Assembly: GCA_029532415.1 (NCBI GenBank)
Contig: JAQOTA010000053.1
Span: forward strand, 806,001 to 870,000
DNA from: Marasmius tenuissimus
Taxonomy: Eukaryota > Basidiomycota > Agaricomycetes > Agaricales > Marasmiaceae
DNA length: 64,000 bases
Reading direction: 5' to 3'
The notes under the pieces were generated by a model. That model was not told the DNA's origin and did not search any database. It was given only the letters and a program-made list of their open reading frames with translations. Below are positions 11,531 through 22,975 of this stretch, piece after piece. Position 1 is the stretch's first letter. Each line of letters begins with the position of its first letter. A program made the position numbers and the translations under genes.

Positions 11531-12309
11531 ATGTTGAAGCTCTTCCTTTTGTCCCTCGCAGTCTTCGCCCTTGGTTCTCCAGCTGCTCAACTTGCACCTG
11601 GAAAATGTGATGTCTCCAATGCTAAAGTCCCAACGGGATCTTTGCCCGCCCAGACATCACCAACCAAGCACATTGCTTTCGGGATGGGCACCCAGAACTA
11701 CACTTGTTCTGCCGCTGGAACCTACGCGTAAGTTGCACGTTTATCCGCTTCCCTGGGAACATCCTTCAATATTACCCGTAACAGATCCGCCGGGGCTGTC
11801 GCCAGTCTCTTCGACGTTTCTTGCTTCTACCCGAAGACCGCCGGCGCTGCTCCTACTATCAACGCCAGTAGCGGACCCATGGGTCAACACTACTTCATCA
11901 CCAACCCCGTCAACGCCTCCGCGGGTGCCAGTCCAAAGTGGGATTTCGCGTCGTCCTACGGTGATCCCAACGCTTTCGTGGTTGCAGCAAAGGTTGCTGG
12001 GGTTCCCGCTACTGCGATGCCTACCTTCAATGTCGACTGGTTGAAGCTTTCGGGTATGAGCGGTCAGGGTGGTTTTGCGAGTGAGATCTACCGAACGCAT
12101 ACGTTTGGTGGTCAGCCTCCTTCGTCGGTGAGTCCGAGGTCGTTCAGGAGCCTGTGGTCGTGAGGCTAAGTTTGCCTGTTGCAGTGTACCGCTGGATCTG
12201 GACCCATCACCGTTCCATATCTCGCTGTTTATTGTGAGTAGAACAAAGGAGTCATTTCTCAGATCTTGTGGCTGATGCGTGCATAGGGTTTACTGGCGGT
12301 AGCTTCTGA
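11531..12309 (+). CDS. Secreted DUF3455 protein, paralogue 1
   Basis: Small secreted protein of 203 residues. Four exons (11531-11727, 11785-12127, 12185-12233, 12287-12309) keep frame to the stop. It opens with a signal peptide, MLKLFLLSLAVFALG, followed by Cys26. The domain has the DUF3455 hallmarks: HIAFGMGTQNYTC (Cys59), a central WDFASS strand, VDWLKLSG, EIYRTHTFGGQPPSSC and a terminal VYWFTGGSF. Members are often mislabelled malate dehydrogenase in fungal genomes; no enzymatic role is established. The cysteines suggest disulphides outside the cell. It lies 0.7 kb downstream of an intact SDR gene on the same strand and has a clear TATA box. Intron positions are identical in the two paralogues at 15012 and 20236. 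Confidence 0.88.
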
Positions 12310-13309
12310 GTCTGTAACCCACGATTGATTCTGTAGTTTCCGGTAGTGTATCCAACCTGTTCACGCCAAAGTTGTGGGCCGCATTTCTGACAACAATAAG
12401 ATGAACTGGTAGTCGGCAGAAATAAGATTAGATGAAGTCGAGATACTACCAACTTGGTGCCGCGGCCCGCGTGGCCCAACGGTACCGCTGAGCGCTTAGT
12501 CTCAACCGGCTGGCCTGCTTGAGCGCCAAGACCGTAAGTCCCCTCTACCATGACGTTCAGCGCCGCGAACATGCTTGGACCAACTCTTCAATCCTCTCTC
12601 CCCGAAGCCTTTGGGTGCTGTGTTATGCTCGATAAATCACTCGAGTTATGATTCTGCATCAATATAAGAGGTTTTCTGGTACTTTACACGTGTGTCGCGT
12701 TTCATCTTTGTCCGATGTAGTAGCCTTTCGCTAGTACATGCCTCAAGACACATGAGGTGACTCAAATCAATCTCTCCGAAGCAGGATCCCGATTCAAATC
12801 CAGCTAATGGCCACTCACGCGATTCTTGGGCATCAATTGGACATAACCTTTTCCTCGTTCATTGCAATGCTCTCCTGGAAAACGATTTTCACGTCATGTC
12901 CGGTAGGTGCGAATGGGAACTTCCGCTGGCTCATAATCGAGTAAAGAACCTATCAAACGAAAAACATGGAATCACAGAGCTTGTAGGGCAACCTGCGGCA
13001 CACAAAGCATCTGTTAGCACAAGGTGCGACGAATGTCTTTCTCCAAAATACAGTTTGGTCTAACCTTCTTATAGATATCGCTATGAACGGCAATCGAGTT
13101 ATATTTGAAGAGTAGAACACCTATGAATCCGAATCAAACATCAGATTTGTGCACAAATCGCGAGAACACCACGGTGACTGCTTCTCACTGTACTTATCCG
13201 TCCAGAGCTTCTCGCGGCCTTAGATGACTCTTGAATTATCACCTGTCTTTATCCCACTAACACCACTCAGCTATTCGACCATCACGCACAACAGCCGAAA
13301 TAACATCCA
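12310..13309. other. Intergenic, start of duplicated unit 2
   Basis: No gene seen. From about 12950 the sequence is a diverged copy of 9410-9757, the upstream region of the intact SDR gene. A short A-box-like TGGCCCAACGG near 12474 has no tRNA fold around it. Confidence 0.5.
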
Positions 13310-14362
13310 ACGAGTTCACTAGGGATCAGGACTTCGTTAGATTCCGCAATTGAAGCTCGCGATCTCTTCGAATGCCCTTACTGCCCTGGATTCTCACTGA
13401 AGGCCTCTTCCGCCGCACATGCGCAGCAGCGCTCCGCGACTCAAGGAAACGCTATGGGTGAGATTTATCTCCGACACTCTTATGCTTCCAGGCTGACGCT
13501 CGCTCATCAGTCAACGGTAGATCTGGTGCTCTAGGCCTAGCTGTCCTAGGCGCTATCATTGAGCTCGGTGCTTCGGAAATTGCGATATTTCGATATTCGA
13601 GGCTCGCTCCAGATGGCCAAGGAATCAGTCGGGTCGTTAAAGGCCTTTCAAATACAAGGATCTGAGCCTTCAGAGTGGATGTTCGAGACGAAAACCGGGC
13701 TGAGGCGAGGGCGAAGAAGGTCGTCGGGCAGCTTGGTCGCGTATTCATATGGTTGTGCCTCGCTGAGGACGTATATGACCAACAGCGGACAAGATTATCA
13801 ACTGCGACTGGAAGGTGATGGGCACGAAAACGACGGGAAGTTTGCTTTTCGCCCAAGCTGCGGGGAAGTAAGCGCTCAATCTGATATTCATTCATCAGGG
13901 ACATCGCTCAACGGAAACCAGACAGATTATAGCTCAGGGCACTGGTGGAAGCATCGATCTCATGGTGCCCATCCTTGCGCATCGTGTCAACTTTCCTCAA
14001 CTGCAAGTCGCGTATAACATCTGGAAAGGTGCCATCTCAAGACTAGCACACTCTTTGGCGGCGGAATGGGTTCGATATGGCTCGATATGGCATTCGCGTG
14101 AATACCGTCAGCCCGGGTTATATGGACACAATTCTAGATCGCAGCGATGGGGTCGAGGAATGCAGAAACATATGGATGAGTAGGAACCCGATGGCTAGGG
14201 TGAGGAATCCCGAAGAGTTGACAGGTGAATGGTCTTGCTATGCGGAGAGGTATACAAACGGGACTAACATCGTAGTTCACGGTAAGTGGAACTTTCATAC
14301 TCCCGAATCGTTCGCTCGCTTACTGCTATCACTCAGGTGGAGGTGTCGTGTCTCGGACTAAT
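13310..14362 (+). pseudogene. Dead SDR paralogue, duplicate of the gene at 9758
   Basis: This follows the intact SDR from its N-terminal extension to its last exon but cannot be translated. The initiating ATG position is lost. A frameshift follows the glycine-rich loop, near the equivalent of GASGIAI. A 10-bp tandem duplication (TCGATATGGC twice, about 14071-14090) breaks the frame inside the AEWxRYGIRV segment. The block encoding GIVLLLSKIAG is mostly deleted. The catalytic Tyr and Lys survive as YNIWK. The following VNTVSPGYMDTIL segment is readable in a new frame. It sits directly upstream of DUF3455 paralogue 2, as the intact SDR sits upstream of paralogue 1, so the two genes were duplicated together. 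Confidence 0.85.
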
Positions 14363-14899
14363 AATCAACATACCTTTCGACTTCTATTGTATAGAATTCG
14401 TCAGAAAACATGCTTGCGAATGTCCATGAGCTGGTGGCATTAGAAGCTCAAACCTATGAAGGTCACGTCAGATATAGACGACACGGGATTTTGCTCATCC
14501 CTTTCGATAGTGGTCTGGCTGCTTCATCAACCTAGTGGCAGACTCTAATAACGAGCGCCCCGAAGTTCCGATCTGTTAGTGCTTGGGCGCGGGACCTTGG
14601 GGGTTGGGACTCCCGGCGTCCGTCTGAGGATGTCTCTGGTCTTGTCCATGAAGTTCTCTGTTGACGTATGCTCATGTGCTTTCAGGTCTGTTAAAGACGT
14701 GCCCGGCCCTTGGCGTCCATTCAGTCACTAGCGTCGCTCTCAATATATGGGCGAACCTTATTCTTCCCAACGCATCTGCTATCTTCACAGATGTACGGCA
14801 TCGAAGGTATGTTCCCTACAAGGGTCGTCGTCCACTGCTCGTAGACATTGAGCAATCGACTCACGGTAAAAATGCCAGTCCGACTGGCGTCTGTCCCGG
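14363..14899. other. Intergenic between dead SDR and DUF3455 gene 2
   Basis: No gene seen. The stretch 14700-14890 aligns with 19930-20120, the upstream region of DUF3455 gene 3, so it is shared promoter-proximal sequence. Confidence 0.5.
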
Positions 14900-14906
14900 T
14901 ATAAAA
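14900..14906 (+). promoter_or_regulatory. TATA box of DUF3455 gene 2
   Basis: TATAAAA, 112 bp before the ATG at 15012, in the same place as in the paralogues. Confidence 0.7.
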
Positions 14907-15011
14907 AGTCAGACTTGAGCCTCGAAGAACTCACGGCCTCAGGTCTGTTGTCCCCTATACACCCAATCCCCTTTTTACTTTGAAGTCTCGATCACCAGTT
15001 CACGTTCTGCC

Positions 15012-15792
15012 ATGTTGAAACTCCTCCTTTTGTCTCTCGCAGTCTTTGCCCTTGGATCCCCAGCCACCGGACTCGTAGGTCGAGCTTGCGACGTCTCCAA
15101 CGTCAAGATCCCGGCGGGATCTTTGCCTGCTCAGACGGCACCAACCACCCACATTGCCTTCGGAAGGGGCACTCAGAACTACACTTGTTCTAGCGCTGGT
15201 ACCTATGCGTGAGTAGTCCCGCTCAAGCCTTGCTTTCTCTTCTGCTGACTTCCAATGTATCCCATGACAGAACTGCCGGTGCGGTCGCTAATCTCTTCGA
15301 TGCCTCTTGCAACCATCCGAAGACTGCCAGCGACTCTCCCTCTGGCAGCGGCTACGGTCAACTCATTGGTCAACACTACTTCATCACCAACCCCGTCAAT
15401 GCCTCCGCTGGCATCAGTCCAAAGTGGGACTTCACGTCTTTCTACAATAATCCCAAGGCTTTTGTAGTCGGACAAAGGGCTGCTAATATTTCCGCCCCAT
15501 CGAACCCTACCGTCAATGTCGACTGGCTGAAGCTTACGGCTATTCAAGGTACTTTTGCGAGCGAGATTTACAGAACCCATACATCTGGCGGCCAGCCTCC
15601 TTCTTCGGTAAGTCCGAGATTGTTCATCTATCAATGCTCGTGAGAGTGATATTGCTCTCAGTGCACGCCTGGCTCCGGGCCCATCACCGTCCCCTACAGC
15701 TCTTATTATTGTAAGTGGTGCAAATAAGGAACCGCTTTTCAAATCTTGTGGCTGACACTACGTCGACAGGGTTTACTGGAGGCAGCTTCTAA
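15012..15792 (+). CDS. Secreted DUF3455 protein, paralogue 2
   Basis: 201 residues in four exons (15012-15208, 15271-15607, 15662-15710, 15770-15792), all in phase. The signal peptide is MLKLLLLSLAVFALG. The domain keeps the QNYTC motif, VDWLKLTA, EIYRTHTSGGQPPSSC and the ending YWFTGGSF. Relative to paralogue 1 it is two residues shorter in the central region. Exon 1, exon 3 and exon 4 lengths (197, 49 and 23 nt) are identical in all three paralogues. The short last intron keeps a CTTGTGGCTGA stretch, a likely branch-point region, in all copies. It appears functional even though its partner SDR is dead, so its role does not depend on that copy. Extracellular; biochemical function unknown. 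Confidence 0.88.
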
Positions 15793-17056
15793 AGCTTGTA
15801 GTTGCCACCCTGAAGAACGTGCATTCTCCCGGAATCGAATTCGCATGCTTTTATGGTTATGGCAGAGCTGTGGACAGCGGTTTGTACTGTTTTGATTTGT
15901 ATGAATCGGTGTGATGGATGAACGAAGGCGATAAGATATGATATGATAAAGATAAGATAAGATACATAGGGTGATGATGGATGAACAGATTTTTTTCTTT
16001 CGAACGTGGGACTTTTGTCGGCGACCCAATGGTATCACGAGCTCTACTCACGCGTTCACCAGCAGTAGGACTCAACAAGCTGCAGGTTTCAAGTGTTAAT
16101 AACATACCCTGGTTCTGCCTGTACCCGAAGTACTCCTGATCCTGTCACACCTTTCGGCATACATGTATGCGCTTGGACATTTTGGGAACGAAGAGTATCT
16201 CTATGGCGTCTCAAGTTGGTGAATTGGGCCCCATGGGCTTGCTATACAGGACCACTGGGCTGATCAGATTGCGGGGTCTTAACGTGGGTATCGAATCGGA
16301 ACAAAAGGTCATCGTAGGAAATTCACATCCGCCCTCTCGTATTTTTAGCTCATCTTACACACTTGACCCTCAACAGGAGAGCTAGTTCGATCGGTACCAC
16401 TCGATCCAGCACGTAAGCGAGCACGCGAGAGATCTTCGGGGCTTCTACTTCGATTTGATGGCAGCGAAGGAGGGCGGAGCGGGCAGACGGGAGCACCGAC
16501 CGGTCTCGTTTTTCTTTCTTGATGTTGAATTTCTAGTAATTGAATTATTTACATACCATCGCGACGCAATGAACTTCGGTCTTCGGAATGACTTTTGATT
16601 CTGTTCAAGTTAGCCCGGGTGTTAGAACATCCCCCACAAGGTTTCCCCCTACGAACTCAAATGGTTGTGGGCCAGGCGGCAGAGAATGCTGAAAAATTGC
16701 TCTTCAATGGACTCCTGGTCAGGTCAGCAGTCAAGGAATGTGTTGGTTCGTCTGACAGCAAACATTGGCTATCCCTCGAGGCCAAACTTATGGCTCATTG
16801 CCACGGGCAATAATGTTTTTTTTGGTATCATCTGCCTCAGCGGCGAACGCCACCATAAACCATGTGTAACCTCAAAGTCCTTCTTTTGCTTAGAGTACGA
16901 GCCGATTCTGAGCGTGATTCGAAAGTCCGGGCGCGACTCCGCGCTTCTCCAAAATACATTTGAGTGGGCAGCGGTTAGGTATATCAATAAGTATTGTAAT
17001 GTTCTGAGCAGTGTGCAGGGTCGGCTCGGAGCTGTACACACAGACTTTTGGAGGTC
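15793..17056. other. Intergenic, no gene recognised
   Basis: Short frames on both strands (for example 16167-16385 and 16665-17135) show neither splice-linked continuation nor motifs. An AT-rich GATAAGATA-type stretch lies at about 15925-15965. Confidence 0.5.
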
Positions 17057-17064
17057 ACCAAGCC
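17057..17064. repeat. Target-site duplication, left copy
   Basis: ACCAAGCC, repeated exactly at 17507-17514 on the other side of the MITE. Confidence 0.8.
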
Positions 17065-17506
17065 AGGACCCGGGCTACTCCCCTATGGGTCCGGCCCTCT
17101 GGAAGCCCAAAACCGGCCTCAAATATGCAATTTGACTTGCCTAATTAGGAAGGAGGATATGCAATATGGGCCGGGGGTTGTCACGTTTAGTCACGTCTGT
17201 CACTAGGCTCGACCTTACTAGTACGCGTGAAATCGCCGCAAAAGGTGATAAAACCCTGATAAGGCTTGACAAATTGCTGCAGAAGTGGATCAGATGCAAT
17301 TTGACTCAGGACGGCCTGCCAGCCCACCCCGGCATGGGTAGTAGGGCAGCTCATGCTGATCGATTTGGTCCCAAAAAATGCAATTTGGGCTGGAAATTTT
17401 CCTCAAATGGCCTCAAAAATGCAAAATTGGGACGGAGAAATCGCGGTTTTGGGACCCTCAAAAATGCAAAATCGGGTCGGACCCATAGGGGAGTCGCCCG
17501 GGTCCT
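17065..17506. mobile_element. 442-bp non-autonomous hAT-type MITE
   Basis: The ends are inverted repeats of about 33 bp. The left end begins AGGACCCGGGC and the right end, read on the other strand, begins the same way; both continue with CTCCCCTATGGGTCCG, with a few mismatches. An exact 8-bp direct duplication (ACCAAGCC) flanks the element. Eight-base target duplications are characteristic of hAT superfamily transposition. The interior has no coding capacity but carries several TGCAATTTG/TGCAAAATTGGG variants, which may be subterminal binding sites or relics of internal tandem growth. The intact flanking duplication implies fairly recent insertion. A transposase that could mobilise it is unknown; the hAT gene at 58-63 kb is a candidate only by superfamily. 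Confidence 0.85.
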
Positions 17507-17514
17507 ACCAAGCC
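17507..17514. repeat. Target-site duplication, right copy
   Basis: ACCAAGCC, identical to 17057-17064. Confidence 0.8.
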
Positions 17515-20126
17515 TCAGTCATAGACGTTTCGCAACTTAATGATGGTGATACTAAAGGACAGCCTAGGTGTAGCAAAGAACAACTCAATGAGACTTACCC
17601 ATGTAACATGTTTGTGCCGTCTGATTTCGGAAGTGCCTTCATAACAAAGCACACTGAACTGCAGGATAGTAGTCAGTTGTGAGCAAGAATTGTTGGACTC
17701 CAAGAACTTACTCGCCGGGTCAGCATGTTCATGAACCCAATAAGTCCTAGTCAGACCTCACCAAGAATGAATGGGGCTACTGACAAAATATATCGGCGTC
17801 GCGGCGAGAACCTCTCAGTCTTGGATGCCAGGATAGGTTGACGTGAATCATGAACGTAAAGTTTGAATGTACGGGACCTAGAGCAGAGAGAATAACTTGG
17901 GAAGGGGGGATACCACTGTAGAGCGACCGTCGACGAGTCTTGAGCTGTAACCTGGCCAGAGAACTTTAATATGAAAAGAATGGGGTTGAAGAGAAGGATC
18001 GATATAGTTCAGAGACTAAGAGGAGAGACGCTGCCAACCATGGCCAACTTTGCGTCAGTCGAGGCTGAGTTCAAGGCCGCCGAATTGATTGAGTTCATAC
18101 ATATACATACGTTGTGTATCTGCCATGGACGGTGGTGGTGAACCAGTGACCATCAATGCATCAAGACTCGCCGGGTTCAGCTTTGGGTGCAGAGCCCGAG
18201 GTTATACGGGGGACTTGAACCTTGCGATGATAGCATGGGTTTGAATCTTCCCTGAAAGAAACTCGATGCAATGATTCTTTCAAGTTCCGCCGCCTGACAC
18301 CAGTCTCAGTGTACAAGCTCTTCGGAATACACTGGTTGAACGTTAAACACTGAGACGGGTCAGCACATTTCAAATTCAAATTATAGTGCATACCAAAACC
18401 TTCAAGTGATTGATACAATATACGGTGGGCAGTACCGGAAATGGAGAAATCCTCGTGATGAAGAAAAACCAAGAGTCGATATTCAATCCGAATCAGACTG
18501 CTCTTCGTATCCTATCTGAGCACCTGTAGACCAAGAAAGTACAGAGCACTTACCGGTGACATTCACAAAACAATGAACTCTATGTTCCAAACTATGTGTT
18601 ACAAAGATACGAAGTACTTCAGATGCACGAAGAGGAGTTGAGGACGCTGACAGTGAGAAAGGTCGAGAACTTGAGTGTGTCACACCTGGTCACAAATCCC
18701 CTGTTGCTCGGGCCTCATCCGGCCCTTCTTCGGCGCTGGCCAGAGACCGCTCCAGAACGCTGCAGATTTTCGTCTTCCTCAAGTTCTTGATTGACAGGAG
18801 ACGTCAGCATCACATTACGACACGGATCGAGTGGTACCGATCGAACGCTCACTCCTTGAACAGCACATGAACTCCTGTGATCGTTCAGTATCTGCAGGTT
18901 GTGAGTCGGTAAGTTTTCGTCGGAATAGCTCCTGATCTATTTGGACTCGAGAGATTCGAAGCAAACCCCGACTGCTACATCCGTACCTTTGCCCTAGGCT
19001 GTTCAGCCCTCCCCACTGGCCCCACAGAGTATGCTCCCGTCACTAAGGCTTTCCTAGGATTGTCTAGACTAGGTGTGTGTCGCTGTGCCATGCCATTGGT
19101 TAACGTCGTTGAATCGCTGATCATCACGAACTTGTTTCCCTTATGTATAGATTCGGATACTATCTCGGGTCTTGGCTTCATCAATCTCCGCGACCTTTCG
19201 ACTGATACTCCTACGTGATCGTCCATCAGTTGGAAGGTCGTTGATATTTGATGTAGATCACTTCTTTCACCACCCCGGGCTTTGGAAACTTAAAGCCGTG
19301 GCCCGTGTCGATGATCAACGATATAAAAGCATTCCTCAAGTTCTCGCCTTGTTCTTCATCGAGTAGGACCTGGGAGAAAAAAGCTCAAACCAAATGATGC
19401 AGGACGCGGCGATCATGGGTCCAATCGTTTTGTTTATGCTATACATCTTCATGCGCGTGGACCGACCCACGAATATGCCCGAGCTGGGGATGTCAAAAAC
19501 TCTCACCTCAGGCATGCAGCCTTCCTATGTCAGAAATACGAGACGGAGGGTTTGCTCTTTCCTGTCGACGGTACTCAGTTGACTCGGAACCTTTGGACTC
19601 TCGCATGGGATGATGTGGCTTCGCCTCACACGACGAATTTCACGATTGATGACCGCCAGTCCTCAAGCCTCAATACTCGGTTCTCACCATGATCAGTATC
19701 AACATTGATGTTGGCTGTTTCATATGGCACCTTGAGCCTCAGAGTATTCAACTTTCATCAACCTAGCGACAGCTCTGACCCAGAGTCCCGTGGAGTTTCG
19801 ATCAGTCAGCGGTTGGGCGGGGGAGTTTGGGAGTCGGAGCGTCCAAGGATCTTTTGATTTTGTTCGGAAAGGTCTCCGTTGATTAATGTACGTTGATGTG
19901 CTTTCATTTCTGCTATGATCATGGCCAGCCTTGTCTCGTGGTTCAGCCACTACTGGTATCGGTTCTCAATACATGGGTGTGCCTTATTCTTCCCCACCAT
20001 CTGTTGTCCTCACAGATGGATGGTTTCATAGGTTTCATATATTCTCTTCATGAACACTGGAACAACCGTAGATGCTGATGCGACTCATGTCAAGAATGCC
20101 TGACCGAATACCAACGCTTATCTCAG
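17515..20126. other. Intergenic between MITE and DUF3455 gene 3
   Basis: No gene recognised. From about 19510 the sequence matches the flank downstream of the intact SDR (10960-11115). From about 19930 it matches the upstream region of DUF3455 gene 2. No SDR sequence was found in this unit, so the SDR was lost or never copied. Confidence 0.5.
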
Positions 20127-20133
20127 TATAAAA
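20127..20133 (+). promoter_or_regulatory. TATA box of DUF3455 gene 3
   Basis: TATAAAA, 109 bp before the ATG at 20236. Confidence 0.7.
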
Positions 20134-20235
20134 GAACGGACTCGGACATGGAATAACTCACCGCTCGAGGTTTGCTTCTCCCAGCCAACGACCTTTTAGT
20201 CTCGAAGATTTTTACCCGCCAATTCACGTTCTGTC

Positions 20236-21014
20236 ATGTTGAAGCTCTTTCTCTTGTCGCTCGCGGTCTTCGCCCTTGGTTTCCCAGCTGCCGGACTCGC
20301 GCCTAGAAAATGTGATGTCTCCAAGGTCAACGTCCCAGTAGGATCTTTGCCCGACCAGACAGCACCAACCGCGCACATTGCCTTCGGAATGGGCACTCAG
20401 AACTACACTTGTTCTAGCGCTGGGACCTATGCGTGAGTAGTCTTGTTCATTCCTTCCTCTGTCACCTTAACCTCTAACGTAACCTGTGACAGATCCGCCG
20501 GTGCGGTCGCCAGTCTCTTCGATATGTCTTGCAGCCATCCGAAGACTGCCGGCGCTACTCCTGCTATCAACCCTAACGGCGGCCTCGTTGGCCATCACTA
20601 CTTCGTCACCAACCCTGTCAATGCCTCCGCAGGTATCAGCCCGGAGTGGGACTTCACATCGTCCTTCGAGAATGCCAACGCTTTCGTGATCGCAACAAGA
20701 GTTGCTGGAGTTCCCGCACTCTCGAGCCCCACTTCCAACGTTGACTGGTTAAAACTTTCGGGTGTCAGCGGTCAGGGCGGTTTTGCGAGCGAAATCTACC
20801 GAACACATACATTTGGTGGCCAACCTCCTTCGTCGGTAAGTTCGAAACCGGTCATCAGCCCGTGGTCGCAAGATTGAACTTGCCTTTAGTGTACGCCTGG
20901 CTCCGCCCCCATCACCGTCGCCTATACTGCTTTCTATTGTGAGTAGAGCGAAAATATCATGTCCCAGGTTCTGTGGCTGACGCGTTGATAGGGTTTACTG
21001 GCGGCAGCTTCTGA
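20236..21014 (+). CDS. Secreted DUF3455 protein, paralogue 3
   Basis: 203 residues in four exons (20236-20432, 20493-20835, 20890-20938, 20992-21014), all in phase. The signal peptide is MLKLFLLSLAVFALG, Cys26 follows, and the QNYTC motif is at 55-59. The signatures VDWLKLSG, EIYRTHTFGGQPPSSC and YWFTGGSF are present. It is closer to paralogue 1 (same length, same SGQGG insertion region) than to paralogue 2. It stands without an upstream SDR. Like the others it is probably an extracellular protein of unknown function. Confidence 0.88.
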
Positions 21015-21429
21015 GGCTGTGGGCCACAATATTTATTCGTAGTTTCCCCCATCCAAACGCCGTGTATTCTCGGGTCAAACCGTATCCTCTTCGCTTACAA
21101 CCTATAAACAGTGATTTTTGCCGTGATGGAATGAGCTCAAAGGCGGTAAGGTGAGATGAGAATCGATCGACGTACCAATCAGCGACGCGAGGTGATATGA
21201 CAAAAACAGTCGAGTTGATTCAGGGCGCACTGAAGTTCGAGAGCCCACAGGTAGTCAGAAATGTGGGCTGAGAGAACCGTTGGGCCATCGCGACTGTTGG
21301 ATTGCGAATAGAAAATCCAAGAGCAAGCTATATCTCATGGGCCAACGAGTAACCGGTCATTGATCAAAAGGCTTCCTTCAAATAGAACCTACACGTTGCG
21401 CGGAGTTGTATATGATTGGATGCAAAGCG
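21015..21429. other. Intergenic, 3' flank of DUF3455 gene 3
   Basis: No gene seen in this stretch. Confidence 0.45.
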
Positions 21430-22381
21430 CCTAATCAAGTCCGATGTACAACGCAAACGTCGACACTGGAAGTGCTGTGCTTGAAATTTGACGGCGCTGG
21501 GCACCATTCCCGTTTCCATTGCCGCTGGTAGTTTCCTGTCGTTGACACCATTTCGTCCACAGCGGTATAACTATCGTGACGGTCAACCTTTCTGTTTGCA
21601 CCGAGTTGTACGCGAGTTGAATAGTACTCACGTATAGTTGATCCACGAGAACGGCCCGGCGATAGCAATGTTTGGATCTCTCGTGCTGGACCCTGGTGGT
21701 GTTTCTATTCGGCGAGAGCCCTTTAATCGTCATGTTAACCACCGTTCAACTTTGGGATCCAGCCCGTCGACTGTGAACAAGATGTAGCATGTGAACGCCT
21801 TCCCAGTCTGAGCATCATCCGCTTCGGCGGTCTTGCCGTCAATTTCAACACTGAATATTGGAGAATCGTTCGAGAGAAGCGATGTGGTTCGTAGGGCCGA
21901 ACCTATTATTCATACAGAGATAGATTGAGGAGGAAAAGTGAGCAGTATTAGTCAAAATCAACGATAGCAACGCACCTTTAAACTACCATGAAGCAAACGA
22001 CGTGTCTTGTTGACTTGTTGCTGCGGATTCGATACGCGGTGGTTGAGGATGGATATTATGGCAGCCTATCACCTTGTTTCGTCGCTCGGTCCATCCAAAT
22101 CCGGTATTGGAGACTGATTATGCACAAACCCGGTCGTCCAGGTACGAGTTAACCATTCTCATACTTGCAAAGACTACCGTCCGGGCCACTCCTATTTCGT
22201 GGAGGACACCTGGTGAGTCGTGTGCTGGGATATGACGTGGTTAAAACGACTCACCACCTCCATAGGCGATTTGGCTTGTATCCGTCTGGTTGACTGTCAC
22301 TTCACGAGTCTGTGTCATTACATGGATTTGAACGGGTGACCCGAGAGAAAGGAAGGTGAGAAGTTGGAGCAACGAGTTCAT
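21430..22381 (-). pseudogene. Frameshifted secreted-protein gene of an agaricomycete-type family
   Basis: The minus strand starts at the ATG at 22381 with a signal peptide, MNSLLQLLTFLSLGSPV, followed by QTREVTVNQTD and an I-x-YGG motif before a GTGAGT donor near 22258. A later exon (about 21890-21735) reads a strand-rich segment with FSVEIDGKTAD and ILFTVDGLDPKVE. It then runs into TGA unless one base is restored, after which the frame VNMTIKGLSPNRNTT and LVDQLY continues to about 21635. That is the pattern of secreted or single-TM proteins common in agaricomycetes (beta-rich ectodomain), so I read it as a gene disabled by a 1-nt deletion near 21735. Intermediate exons between 21960 and 22250 are not securely placed. 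A 5' fragment of the same family lies at 1960-2110. Confidence 0.6.
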
Positions 22382-22532
22382 GATGGTATTGGAGGTGAGA
22401 GAAAGAGTTCACTTTTCAAACGAACTGTGATTCTAAATATCTGGATATGCATATATGAAGTGACGCTGTCCCAGAGTCAATGGCCCATCGCTGGGGCTGG
22501 TGTGTTGGTGATGGTTAATAAATTCATAATTT

Positions 22533-22975
22533 GAATCAACGCGGCGTAGCAGGCCCATGGCCACTGTAAGCACTGCAGAGCTCTGCGAGGTACTGACGCC
22601 CGCAACTTTATGCGGGGCAGAAGGCTACGCAAAAGATGTGACTTTGCGACCAAATTCACGGGCGTCAAAGCCAGTTATTTGATAGCGCGCAAAACAGGCA
22701 CAGAAAAGGTGACTTTTTTCGAGCGAAAAACGTGCCAGTTGTTTGGATTTTCGCCTTTTACGCCCGTAAAAACGCTCTCCGCGATTTATCCGGGCCAGAT
22801 TTGCGCTCGAGAAAGTCTTCTTGCATGGGCCACGAGAATCACGTGTGAATTCTGCGCGCTCGAACATAAGTTTTCATGTCACGCCAGTGACATTTGGCCG
22901 CAAAATGAGATGTCTTACGAGGCCTTGCACCCAGTGTGAATTAACGCGGCGTAGATGCCCATGGGCAGCAGTGTA
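22533..22975. repeat. About 400-bp insert between imperfect direct repeats
   Basis: A roughly 36-bp sequence containing AACGCGGCGTAG and GCCCATGG occurs at 22533-22569 and again at 22938-22975. The 370 bp between are unlike the flanks and hold oppositely oriented ACGGGCGT and ACGCCCGT motifs. It could be an old transposon insertion or a tandemly duplicated boundary; no coding sequence is evident. Confidence 0.4.

Noticed and set aside
12460..12545. tRNA-like A-box (TGGCCCAACGG) after DUF3455 gene 1, with similar words after gene 2 (about 16020) and gene 3 (about 21290)
   Set aside because: No B-box at the right distance and no cloverleaf; the word is part of the duplicated 3' flank.
16665..17135. 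156-codon plus-strand open frame
   Set aside because: It runs into the inverted end of the MITE at 17065 and has no family-like features.
18195..18250. GGTTCAAGTCC on the minus strand resembling a tRNA B-box
   Set aside because: The T-stem does not pair (CAAGG against CCCCC) and there is no anticodon or acceptor arm.
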